From positions 145,231 to 209,230 of the forward strand of contig NZ_UETB01000006.1 in assembly GCF_900116375.1 (NCBI RefSeq): a stretch of DNA of 64,000 bases, given 5' to 3'. This DNA is from Georgenia satyanarayanai. Lineage in GTDB: Bacteria; Actinomycetota; Actinomycetes; Actinomycetales; Actinomycetaceae. The notes under the pieces were generated by a model, which saw only the letters and a list, made by a program, of their open reading frames with translations, had not been told where the DNA came from and made no database searches. Below are positions 33,099 through 42,300 of the stretch, piece by piece. Both the position numbers and the translations under genes were made by a program. Numbering within the stretch: position 1 is the stretch's first letter; every line of letters begins with the position of its first letter.

Positions 33099-34947
33099 GC
33101 TTCTTGCAGTCATGGGACCCGTCAGCCCGGGGTTGAGCGCCCAGCGCCGGGATGTGGTGGAGCGCGCTGCTGCGGCAGTCCCCGGAGCGACTCGGTGGAC
33201 TGTGCACGAGAGCCGGACGGCGTGTGCCGCCTTCGTTGCGACGGAGCCGGCCGGAGGCACCTTCGCGGAGGACCGATCCGCGGGCAGGTCGACGCGCCTC
33301 ACGGTCGCGACCTCACCGCGTGGCCTCGCTGCCGCCGGAGGCGCCCGCGAGGTGGGAGCCGAGGCCGGGCACGTCAGCCTCCTCCTGTGTGCCGACGGCG
33401 AGGTCGAGCTGACGACGGACGGTGTGGGGTTCCTCCCGTGCTACTGGTCGGCCGTTCCGGGCGGCGTGGCTGTGTCGACGCACCTGGCGACCCTCGTCAG
33501 CCTTGGCGCGAGCCCCGAGCCGGACGAGCAAGGAGTGGTGGAGTACCTCGCGATGCACCACCCGCTGGGGACGCGGACGTTGCTGCGGGACGCGCAGATG
33601 CTCCCGGCGGGGGGACGGCTGCGCTGGGCCCCTGGCGCAGAGGTGTCGGTCAGCGCCGTCCCGCTCTTCGTGCCGACCACCGAGTCTCTGACGGACGACG
33701 CCGTCATCGCCTCCTTCGCCGAGCTGTGGCCCGAGGTCGTGGCGGACGCCTTCGGTGGGTCCGGGGAGACAGCCCTCGGGCTGAGCGGTGGCCTTGACAG
33801 CAGGGCCATCGTCGAGGCTGCGGTGCAGATCGGCATCCGACCCAGCACGTACACCTACGGGACTCCGCCCACCCACGAGCCAGTGGTCGCGGCGCGGGTG
33901 GCCGCGGCCCTCGACCTGGACCACGTCGCCATACCGGTCACGGCTGAGGCCGTTCTCGCCGGAGGCGCACAGGCGTTGCACCGACTGGACGGGGCGCACA
34001 GTGCAAGTGAGATGTACGAGCTGTGGTTCGTCGACACCCTGCGCTCGCTGACCGGCACTGTCGTCAACGGGCTCGCCGGAGGCCCCCTGTGGGGGGACGA
34101 CAAGGCTGTCGGGCTCACCGACCCGCGGGCAGTGCTCGACCGCCAGTGGCAGCGCTACGCCGCTGACGCGCGAATCTCTGCCGGGTTCCTCGGCGGCGAC
34201 CTCGCCCAGCGAGCACCGGAGCTCCTGCGCGACTCGCTCGCCGACTCCCTGGGGCGCTGGGACCTCGGGGCGCGTGATGACATGGTCCTGTACTGGAAGA
34301 TTGCCAACCGGCAGTTCCGCTGGGGCAACATGCTCACCAACGCCCTCCGGCGGTCCGGAATACGCGCGGAGGCGCCGTTCCTCGACTCCCGCTTCCTCCA
34401 GCTCGCCGCGCGTCTGTCCCCGCAGCAGCGCCGCAACGGCAACCTCTACCTGCGGGTCCACCGCGAGCTGTTCCCTCGAACCGCCCGCATCCCCAGGAGC
34501 GACGACGGCAACGCACCGGCCGCGCTGGACCACGTGTACTGGTCCGGTGAGACGTCCTACGTCAACCAGCTCGTGGGCCTCAGCCGGCGCCACCCGGTCT
34601 CCGGCGTGCGACGCGCTGCCCGGCTGGGCGGTCACCTGGCGCGGGCGACGCTTCGCGACGTCGCCGGTGTGGACGGCCCCGCCGAACGCAGCGAGCGACG
34701 CCGCTCGGTGTTCCCGGCTGACGTGTGGCTGCGCACCGAGCCTCGCTACGGGCAGCGGCTGTGCGAGCTGCTCATGGCCGGCGGCCACCGGCTCATCGAC
34801 GAGGCTGCCGTGGCGGCGCAGCTGAGCGCCATCGGCAGTGGTGGTCCCACCGCCCCCGCCCTCCTCCTCGGCAGGGTGGCGGCGGCCGGAGTCTGGCTGT
34901 CGGACTACGAGAGCCGGGCTCTCACCCGGGTGCCGGCAGGCGCCTGA
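33088..34947 (+). CDS. asparagine-synthetase-like enzyme lacking the glutaminase cysteine
   Basis: Protein of 619 aa with the two-domain plan of class B asparagine synthetase. The synthetase domain has the ATP-pyrophosphatase loop SGGLDSR at residues 233-239. The N-terminal domain lacks the nucleophilic cysteine that must be residue 2 (the protein begins MSYELLAVMG), so it should not hydrolyse glutamine. Cys-less members include beta-lactam synthetase and lasso-peptide cyclases, which use the adenylating domain to form amide bonds. No lasso precursor or peptidase genes are nearby. Its position beside a racemase and a flippase suggests amide decoration of the polysaccharide. Its 3' end overlaps the opposite gene. 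Confidence 0.8.
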   Translation: MSYELLAVMGPVSPGLSAQRRDVVERAAAAVPGATRWTVHESRTACAAFVATEPAGGTFAEDRSAGRSTRLTVATSPRGLAAAGGAREVGAEAGHVSLLLCADGEVELTTDGVGFLPCYWSAVPGGVAVSTHLATLVSLGASPEPDEQGVVEYLAMHHPLGTRTLLRDAQMLPAGGRLRWAPGAEVSVSAVPLFVPTTESLTDDAVIASFAELWPEVVADAFGGSGETALGLSGGLDSRAIVEAAVQIGIRPSTYTYGTPPTHEPVVAARVAAALDLDHVAIPVTAEAVLAGGAQALHRLDGAHSASEMYELWFVDTLRSLTGTVVNGLAGGPLWGDDKAVGLTDPRAVLDRQWQRYAADARISAGFLGGDLAQRAPELLRDSLADSLGRWDLGARDDMVLYWKIANRQFRWGNMLTNALRRSGIRAEAPFLDSRFLQLAARLSPQQRRNGNLYLRVHRELFPRTARIPRSDDGNAPAALDHVYWSGETSYVNQLVGLSRRHPVSGVRRAARLGGHLARATLRDVAGVDGPAERSERRRSVFPADVWLRTEPRYGQRLCELLMAGGHRLIDEAAVAAQLSAIGSGGPTAPALLLGRVAAAGVWLSDYESRALTRVPAGA

Positions 34948-35888
34948 GCTGCAGGACGCACCTGACCCCGCAGGAGCGCCCGGGCTGCCTCCCGGTGCCT
35001 GGGGCGCCCGAGAAGGGCGCGGCTCGCCTCGTTGAGCAGGACGACGAACCAGAAGACGGCGCCGGGGACGCCGCCGTGCCGCCGGCGGTACAGCCGCGTC
35101 CGGTTGAGCGCCACGAGGCTCCACAGCCACGGGGACACCTGCATGTCACCACCCGGGTGGACGACGTCCGCGGAGGCGACGTATCGGAGGAGGAGGCCGG
35201 CGTCCCGGGCCCGCAGGGCGTAGTCGGTCTCCTCGGAGTACAGGAAGAAGTCCTCCGCCCAGCTGCCCACCGCGTCGATGGTGCGGCGGGAGAGGAACAT
35301 TGCCGCACCCGTCGCCCAGTCCGCGGTGGCGCCGTCGACGTAGTACGCGGGATCTCGGATCATGTCCCCCCACGCGGGGTAGCGGGCTGCGCGGTGTCCA
35401 CCGAGCACTGCTTCGCCGAGCGCTCGGCGGATCGTCGGCTCCCGGCGCAGCGAGTACTTGAGCCGTCCCTGTCCGTCGAGGATGCGGGGGACCGCGATTC
35501 CGACGTCGTCGACACCCTCGACAGCGTGGACGAGGCGGACGACGCTGCCGGGCGACGGGACAGCGTCCGGGTTGAGGACGTAGGCGCCTCGCCGGGGCCG
35601 AGCCCGACGTAAGGCCAGGTTGATCCCCGCGCCGTACCCGAGGTTGGCTCCCGGTTCCAGGACGGTGGCCCACGGAGCCAGCGCTCTCACCAGGTCCACC
35701 GTCCCGTCACGGGAGTCGTTGTCCACGATGACGACCGTCGCGGGCCCCGCGCCCTGGAGGGCGGCCGGCATCGCGCGCAGGAAGGGGCCGATGATCGCGG
35801 CGCTGTTGTAGGTGACGACCGCTACCAGGATGTCCGGCTCCTCACCGGGAGCCGGAGCCGGCGGCCCGGGGATGTGCTCCGCGCTCAC
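34905..35888 (-). CDS. glycosyltransferase family 2 (rhamnosyltransferase-like)
   Basis: Predicted GT-A glycosyltransferase, 327 aa. The N-terminal domain has LVAVVTYNSAAIIGPFL, VIVDNDSRDGT (residues 53-63) and the metal-binding region VLNPDA (D108). The later WATGAAMFLSR and FFLYSEETDYALRARDAG segments match the WcaA/rhamnosyltransferase subgroup. The GTG start at 35888 overlaps the preceding gene's stop (GTGA); longer frames run through that gene. It is the last gene of the minus-strand operon. Its end overlaps the asparagine-synthetase-like gene by 43 bp tail to tail. Confidence 0.86.
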   Translation of the reverse strand: MSAEHIPGPPAPAPGEEPDILVAVVTYNSAAIIGPFLRAMPAALQGAGPATVVIVDNDSRDGTVDLVRALAPWATVLEPGANLGYGAGINLALRRARPRRGAYVLNPDAVPSPGSVVRLVHAVEGVDDVGIAVPRILDGQGRLKYSLRREPTIRRALGEAVLGGHRAARYPAWGDMIRDPAYYVDGATADWATGAAMFLSRRTIDAVGSWAEDFFLYSEETDYALRARDAGLLLRYVASADVVHPGGDMQVSPWLWSLVALNRTRLYRRRHGGVPGAVFWFVVLLNEASRALLGRPRHREAARALLRGQVRPAAQAPAGTRVRARLS

Positions 35889-36730
35889 CACCGAGCCGGC
35901 TTCCCGACGACGCGGCGGGTCCGCTTGCGCACTGAGGTGAGTTTGCGTCTCCATCCGGAGTGCGCGCGGACGTCCAGGGACGCCGTCTGGAGCACGCGAG
36001 CACTCTGAACGAGCTGTGCCGTCCAGTCGGCGACGGTGGTGACGCCGTTCGCCCTGGCAGAGAGCGGCATCCGGTCCTGAAGATCGGCATCGGTGTGGAT
36101 GAGGGTGTGGGGCGAGCGGGGGTCGTCCATGTGGTCCTCGGGCACGAAGGGGTAGTAGAAGCCGTTGACGGCGCCGGCGCGCGCGAGGCGGAGGCAGTAA
36201 CCGGTGAAGGACTCGGTCTCCCCGATGCCACCGTGGCAGGACGTGAGCGCTCGCGGGAGCAGGTAGCCGCTGCCCTGCACCCAGAGGTTGCGCATGAGCC
36301 GGTGGCCACCGGCCAGGTCGACGGTCTTGCGCGAGGCGAGGTCCGGGAGGAAGTCCTCCTGCGGGTGGCGCCAGCTGCCGACCACCCCGAGCTGCGGGTT
36401 TGCTTCGTGCGCGGCGGCGAAGATGTCGAGCCAGCCGGGGCTCACGCGGCAGTCGTCGTCCACCTTGGAGACGTAGGTGGCGCGGGACTCCTGCCACAGC
36501 CAGTTGGTCGGCTCACGCAGCCGGACGTTCTCCCGGCTGTGGTGGAAGCGGTGCACCCGCGGGTCCTCTCGGAAGGGCCGCAGCGCCTCGAGCGTGGCCT
36601 CGTCGTCACCGTTGTGCCAGAGCCACACGCGGTCACGTTCACCGAGGGTCTCGAGCAGGCGGGGGAGGCTCAGGTGGAGGTACCCGGCGCTGCGGTAGGT
36701 GATCATGAGGACGTCGGCGCGGTGCGTCAT
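35885..36730 (-). CDS. glycosyltransferase (GT-A fold, family 2-like)
   Basis: Predicted glycosyltransferase of 281 aa. MTHRADVLMITYRSAGYL opens the nucleotide-binding domain, and VSKVDDDCR provides the DxD-type motif at residues 91-93. A GGIGETESFTGYCLRLA segment follows in the acceptor region. ATG at 36730 overlaps the upstream stop (ATGA), with GGAAG about 10 nt before it. The acceptor and sugar cannot be inferred. The basic C-terminus may help membrane association. Confidence 0.82.
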   Translation of the reverse strand: MTHRADVLMITYRSAGYLHLSLPRLLETLGERDRVWLWHNGDDEATLEALRPFREDPRVHRFHHSRENVRLREPTNWLWQESRATYVSKVDDDCRVSPGWLDIFAAAHEANPQLGVVGSWRHPQEDFLPDLASRKTVDLAGGHRLMRNLWVQGSGYLLPRALTSCHGGIGETESFTGYCLRLARAGAVNGFYYPFVPEDHMDDPRSPHTLIHTDADLQDRMPLSARANGVTTVADWTAQLVQSARVLQTASLDVRAHSGWRRKLTSVRKRTRRVVGKPARW

Positions 36731-37965
36731 GGTGCGCTCACTTCCGGTCGGTGCAGGCCGCGCCGGCGGGCGCGGCGGTAGGTGCCGGCGATCGAGGTGA
36801 CCTTCCCGCGCAGCGGCAGCCGCAGCCAGAGCCGGAACGCCGGCACGTTCCGGTAGCGCGGCACGCGCAGGCCCATGAGCCCCATGGTGAGCACCCGGCC
36901 CCACACCGCACCGCGGGTGGCGGCCAGGCTCGGCTGGCTCTGCTCGAGGCGTTCGAGCGGGATCGGGCCACCGTCGAGGGCGCCGTCGGCGAGGGCCGCG
37001 AGCAGCGCGGCGCGGCCCGCCTCGGTCCGCACGACGACGAGGGACCGGCCGGGCTCGTCCGGACCGATCTCCCGGTACCACGGGTCCCCGACGGACAGGT
37101 CGGCGAACTCACCGGTGTGGTCCGGGCAGATGAGGCAGCGCCACTGACGGTTCTTGGTCAGGGTGCCGTTCCACGCCTCGGCGTACGTCATGCTGCGGAC
37201 CTCACCGGAGCCGGACCGCACCCGGAAGTTCCCCGGCCACCCCTCACCTCGGTAGTCGACAGACGTGACGTCCTCCGTCTCCACACCCAGGGCGCGGACG
37301 AGCTCCTCGGTCGCCGCGGTCGACGGGGTACCTGCACAGAAGATCGCCACGGTGAGGTCGAGCCGGTCCGCGAGTGCAGGACGGAGGGCCGCGACGTTCC
37401 GGACGGCCGCGACGTCGCAGGGCTTGCCGACGAAGACCGTGCGTCCCTCGGCCTCCTCGACGAGGTCGAGGCGCTCGCACGGACTGGCCGGGGCGTACCG
37501 CGAGCCGGTGGCCGCCGTGATCGTCGCGTAGGTGGTGTTGCGGACCGTGACGTTGCGCAGCGGGTCCTGCGGGTCGGCCTGGACCTGGAGCGCGCCGCTC
37601 GCTCGCCCGCTGGTGACGGCGTGGGCGGCGAGGGCCGTGGTCACGCCGCCCGAGGAGCCGCGGTGACGCACGTCCGGGTCGGTGGACCAGCACTCGTACA
37701 GCGCGAGCACCGGCCCCCACTCCCCGTTCAGCGGCGCCCCCTCCAGCGCCTCCGGACGGTGCTCGAGCCGCCGGCCCGGGCACACCGTGAGCGCATCACC
37801 GGTGAGCGAGCCGTTGACGGCCGCGATCGGCAGGGGACGGCGCCCGACGCCGGGGACGTCGTGCATGGTGAGGACGTCCCCGGCGACGTGCGCGCACGCC
37901 CCGCAACCGGTGCACAGGTGCGCGCTGACGACCTCCGGGATGGACCCGGCGACACGGCCGATCAT
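36727..37965 (-). CDS. FrhB-like coenzyme F420 hydrogenase/dehydrogenase beta-subunit family protein
   Basis: Protein of 412 aa with an N-terminal iron-sulfur cysteine set, C18, C21 and C24 (LCTGCGAC) and C62 (VCPGR). The FrhB/FdhB-family core shows HRGSSGGVTTALAAHAV, FVGKPCDVAAVRN and CLICPDHTGEFADLSVGD. This family often sits beside polysaccharide pyruvyl transferases in exopolysaccharide clusters, where its redox role is not established. ATG at 37965 overlaps the stop of the pyruvyl transferase gene (ATGA). A flavin- or F420-linked modification of a sugar precursor is possible but unproven. Confidence 0.82.
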   Translation of the reverse strand: MIGRVAGSIPEVVSAHLCTGCGACAHVAGDVLTMHDVPGVGRRPLPIAAVNGSLTGDALTVCPGRRLEHRPEALEGAPLNGEWGPVLALYECWSTDPDVRHRGSSGGVTTALAAHAVTSGRASGALQVQADPQDPLRNVTVRNTTYATITAATGSRYAPASPCERLDLVEEAEGRTVFVGKPCDVAAVRNVAALRPALADRLDLTVAIFCAGTPSTAATEELVRALGVETEDVTSVDYRGEGWPGNFRVRSGSGEVRSMTYAEAWNGTLTKNRQWRCLICPDHTGEFADLSVGDPWYREIGPDEPGRSLVVVRTEAGRAALLAALADGALDGGPIPLERLEQSQPSLAATRGAVWGRVLTMGLMGLRVPRYRNVPAFRLWLRLPLRGKVTSIAGTYRRARRRGLHRPEVSAP

Positions 37966-39278
37966 GCGACCGTGCCCGCGGATCCGTCACGCCACGACGA
38001 GACGGCGCCGAGGACATCGTCGAGCTGCCCCCGAGCCTGCGCGACGACATCTGGCACCCGGCGCCGGAGCACCTCGCGGGTGGCGTCCCGGCGGGCGAAG
38101 GACGCGAGAGCCTGCTCGACGGCCTCCTGCCCGGCCACCGCCCTGGCATCGACCACGTCCTCCGCCACGGCGCAGGTGCCGAAGACCCCGCGGGTCTTGT
38201 CGCTGTAGGCGTACCCGAAGGCCGGTACCTGGGAACTGAGAGCGGCGATCGTCGCGTGCATCCGCGAGCCTGCGAACCAGTCGAGGCGTCCGATGCACCA
38301 CTTGAGCTCGGCCGCTCGGAGCAGAGGTGAGAGTCGATGCACCCGCGTGCGCTCGACGGCGTCGAGGGCGTCGAGCACGGCCCCGTGCGCGGTGTCGTCG
38401 CTCTCGCTCCGGCCGACCCCGTGCACGTGGGAGACGAGCACGACGACAGCGCCTGCCCGCACGAGCTCGCGGACGAGGCTCGTCATGGTGGCGAGGTAGG
38501 GCCCGGCGAGGCCGAACCGGGCGACCGCTGACTCCTCACGCAGGAGTCCGCTGACGTTCACCCCGACGACGACCTCGCCGGTCAGGCTGTCGAGCTGCTC
38601 GACGACGGACGCTGCGGGCTCGCGTGCGGGCAGCGCGAACGCGACGTCCACGCCCTCCCGCAGCCTGGTCGCGTCCGCAGACGGCCCGGCGAGGTCGAGC
38701 AGCTGCTCATGGCTCCAGGCGTCACGCGCGTACGCCAGGGCCGAGTGGCGCACGAGTCCCTCCGCCCGGCGCCTTCCCTCCGCCGTGGTGAAAGGGCCGA
38801 ACGTCTGCGGCAGGAGGACGAGTGGCCGCCCTGAGCGCACCGCGGCCTCCTTGGGTGCGCAGATCGTCGCGAGACGGCGGGGACCGTACAGATCGGTGAA
38901 GCTGTCCCCACCGCTGATGTCCAGGACCGCATCGGCAGCCCCGAGCCGGGCGACGACCGGGTTGCCGAGCCCGCCGAGCGCCCGGTCGACCCGGATGCGG
39001 GCCCAGCTCTCACGCCGGTGCCAGCGTCGGGAGTTGCGCACGCCGAGCCTGTCCACCCGAGCGTCTCCCGGCCATGAGCTGTCGGCGCTCACCCCCCAGC
39101 CGTCACCGAGGACGCTCACGCTGTCGACGGAGGCGGCGGAGGCGAGGTGGGCGACGACAGAGGTCCCGAGAGCCTCGACACCGCGGTTGTCGTTGTCGAG
39201 GGGGGCGCCCGCGACGACGAGGCGTGTCCCTCTCGCGGAGGGCCGGGCGTTCGTCGACGTCGTGCTGTGGGTGGTCAT
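37962..39278 (-). CDS. polysaccharide pyruvyl transferase family protein
   Basis: Predicted CsaB/WcaK-type enzyme, 438 aa, which would add a pyruvate ketal from phosphoenolpyruvate to a sugar of the repeat unit. Family landmarks are NDNRGVEALGTSVV near the N-terminus, DISGGDSFTDLYG, LLPQTFGPF, and the C-terminal DWFAGSRMHATIAALS. The ATG at 39278 has GGAAGG 7 nt upstream. It follows the giant beta-propeller gene after 55 bp, the only sizeable gap in the minus-strand operon. Pyruvyl groups would give the polymer negative charge. Confidence 0.86.
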   Translation of the reverse strand: MTTHSTTSTNARPSARGTRLVVAGAPLDNDNRGVEALGTSVVAHLASAASVDSVSVLGDGWGVSADSSWPGDARVDRLGVRNSRRWHRRESWARIRVDRALGGLGNPVVARLGAADAVLDISGGDSFTDLYGPRRLATICAPKEAAVRSGRPLVLLPQTFGPFTTAEGRRRAEGLVRHSALAYARDAWSHEQLLDLAGPSADATRLREGVDVAFALPAREPAASVVEQLDSLTGEVVVGVNVSGLLREESAVARFGLAGPYLATMTSLVRELVRAGAVVVLVSHVHGVGRSESDDTAHGAVLDALDAVERTRVHRLSPLLRAAELKWCIGRLDWFAGSRMHATIAALSSQVPAFGYAYSDKTRGVFGTCAVAEDVVDARAVAGQEAVEQALASFARRDATREVLRRRVPDVVAQARGQLDDVLGAVSSWRDGSAGTVA

Positions 39279-39333
39279 GCGTCGCCTTCCGTGCGGTGTG
39301 GTGCGCCCTGGTGGGCGGTCTCGGTCTCGTGGG

Positions 39334-42300
39334 TCAGGGCAGGGTGAGGACCTCGTGCAGGGCGCTCGCGGCGGCGCCTGCGAACTGTGCGCCCGCGACG
39401 ACGTGCAGGTGTCCGTCGATGACGCCCGCAGCCGCGCCGTGCCGGGCGGTCGGGACGCGGCGTGCCGTGGTCCACTCGTCGGTCGCCGGGTCGTAGACCT
39501 CGGTCGCGTCGAAGGGCAGGCCGTCGGGTCGCGCCTCACCGCCGACAGCGACGATCCGGCCGTCGATGACACCTGTTGCCATCGTGCGCCGGGCCGTGGG
39601 CATCGAGGATCGGGGGACCCAGCCTCCGCCGCTCGCGGGGTGGAGAGCCTCCATGGACCCGAGCGTCCCCATCGGTGTCTGCCCGTTGGACAGGCGCGTG
39701 CGGCCACCGAAGACGTAGAGCACGCCGTCGACGACGGCGGAGCCCGGGTTGTCCCGCGCCGTGGTGAGCGGCGGGGCGGCGTGCCAGGTCCCGCTCGCGA
39801 GGTCGAGCCGCTCGACGACGGCGGTGGAGCCGCCGTCGGCGGTCATGCCGCCGGCGACGTACACCTGGCCGTCGACCACCTGGGCGGTCGCTCCGCCGCG
39901 AGCGGTGGGCATGGACGGCAGTGGCGACCACGTGTCGGTCGCCGGGTCGTAGGACCAGGCCGTCGCAACGGCGCCGGAGAACGGGGCGGTGGAGCCACCG
40001 ACCACGAGGAGGTGCGTGCCGTCGGTCGTGACGGCGGGGTTCTCCACGCCCGGCCCGGGCAGGTCGGCCACCCGGGTCCACGTGCCCTCGGGCGCGTCGT
40101 AGCGGTAGGCGCGCGTGGAGTGACCGGCTGCTCCCTTGCCGCCGACGACGTAGAGGGCGTCACCGATCGCCACGCCCCCGGCGTCGAGGACCTCGACGGG
40201 GAGGGGTGCCTCCTCCGCCCAGCAGCCGATGTCGCGCGGGGTGAGGAAGGTGATCCGGCCACCGGAGCCGGCGAACTCACCCACGACGATCCGGCCGTCG
40301 GGAGCCTGGGCGATGGGCAGAGGGTCGGTGAAGCCACCGACGATGCTCTGCGTGCGTACCACGGACCGGCCGTCCGCAGAGAGCGTCACCGCGGTGATGT
40401 CGTCGCCCACGGAGTAGTTGGTGATGAGGAGGTGGTGGTCCAGCGCCCCGCAGAAGGCGCCACCGCTGAACTCGATGATGCCGTTGGCCGACCGGTTCGC
40501 CCCGAGGTCGCCGATGGGCGGTGTGTAGGTAGGCAGCGGCTCGGTGTCCTGATAGCTGCCGTCCGTGAAGACGCACTCCCCGCGCGAGGGGTTGGGGTGA
40601 CCGTAGTAGCGCCCCTCCTCGATGAGGTTGAGGACGTCGTTCTGGTTGCCGGGGTTGTGACCGCCCTGGGTCCACGGACGCGTGTCACCCATGCCGGTGC
40701 AGGGGGCCTGGGCGGTGGGCGGGTAGCTCCCCACGACGCCGAGCCCGTTGTTAGGCCCGTAGACGTGCCCGTTGGAGTGCTCGACGAAGTCGTAGGTGTT
40801 GCGCAGGCCCGAGGCGAAGACGGCGACGTCGCAGTCCCCGGACTGGTAGATGTCGCTGAGGTCGGCGCAGTCGCCGTCGAAGCCGGGCACCTTGACGTCG
40901 GCCACGAGGAGGGCGGCGGACAGCGGCTGCTCGGCGCGGTCACCGAACTCGGTGTTGGCCGTGTTCGGTGCCCCGGCGCCGGTGTTGCCTCCCTGGGCGA
41001 TGTAGAGACGCCCGTCGCCACCGAAGTGCAGGGCGTTGGTGCCGTGGTTGGCGATCGACCGTGGCAGTCCGGTGATGACGTCACTGCGGTAGCTCAGCCC
41101 CGGCCCCGACAGGCGCGAGACGATGCTCGAGTCCGCCTCGCCGTCGTCGGCCGAGGGGGAGGAGTGCCCCGCCCACACGATGACGTTGCTCGGGGTGGAG
41201 GCAGGGTCGACGGCCAGACCGAGCGCGAGACGTGCCCCGAGCGTGGAGACCACCTGGGTGTCGCTCACGGTGCCGTCCGGCGCGAAGGACAGGATGTAGA
41301 TCTTGCCGAACATCGACTGCACGTACAGCTTGCCGTCCGGTCCGTAGGCCATCGACGTGGGGAAGGGGACTGGCACGGAGTACCGGTCGAAGGGGTAGTC
41401 GGCGACGTCCGCGGGATCGTGCTCCCCGGTCACCGAGAACTGGGAGAAGCGGAACTCCGTGTGCTCCGCGGCGCTCCGGCTGCTGGCGAAGACCCCGCCG
41501 AAGCTCCGGGTGCCGATGAGCGGGTCGATGCCGGCGGCGTCGAAGCTGAAGAACTCGCCCGGCACGTCGAAGCTGCGCAGGGCGGACTGGCCGCCGTCGC
41601 CCACCCGGTAGTAGCCCGTCGCCTGCCGGGTGCCGGGGTCCACGCGGATCGACAGCTCGACCGGGACGTCGGAGGGGATGGTGAGGTAGGGGGAGTTGCG
41701 CCGCGAGACCTCGGTGCCGTCCACCTCGAGGACGTGCTCCACCCGCCACCCCTGCGGGGTGCTGACGAGCGCGACGCGGTCGACGTGGTTCTGGTCGTAG
41801 CCGAACCAGATTCCGGCCTGCTCGTACTTCCGGGTGGTGGCGGGCGGGCCTGCGATGGTGGCCGTGAGGACGGTGGTGGCAGTCGGACCGTCGAAGCCGA
41901 CACCGAGGGCGTTGTCGAGGGTGTTCTCCTTGACCGAGCCTGGAGTTCCCGTGATGTCCAGGGTGCCCTCGCCGAGGTCGACCTCCAGGCGGTCCCGGAG
42001 GTACTCGGTACCGTCCGGCCGCGGCAGGAGGGTGGTGAAGCCCGTGCCGACGCCGTCGACGTCGATGATGCCCTTGGCCTCGTACCGGAAGCCGAGGTTG
42101 TAGGGGGTGTCGACCTTGATGAGCTCGCAGGAGACGGGGGCACAGCCGCCCGGCTCCCCGACGACGAGCGTCACGGGCAGGACGGCGGTGAACGCGCCGG
42201 CCGAGGTGGCGACGAGCTCACCGTGCCAGACCCCCGCGGACAGCCCCGCCGGGTTGACGAGGACGTCCACCGTCGCCGGGGTGGTCTCCTGGCTCGTCGT

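Noticed and set aside
32343..34947. Lasso-peptide or beta-lactam biosynthesis cluster
   Set aside because: The Cys-less synthetase suggested it, but no precursor peptide, leader peptidase or other partner gene is near. All neighbours are polysaccharide genes.
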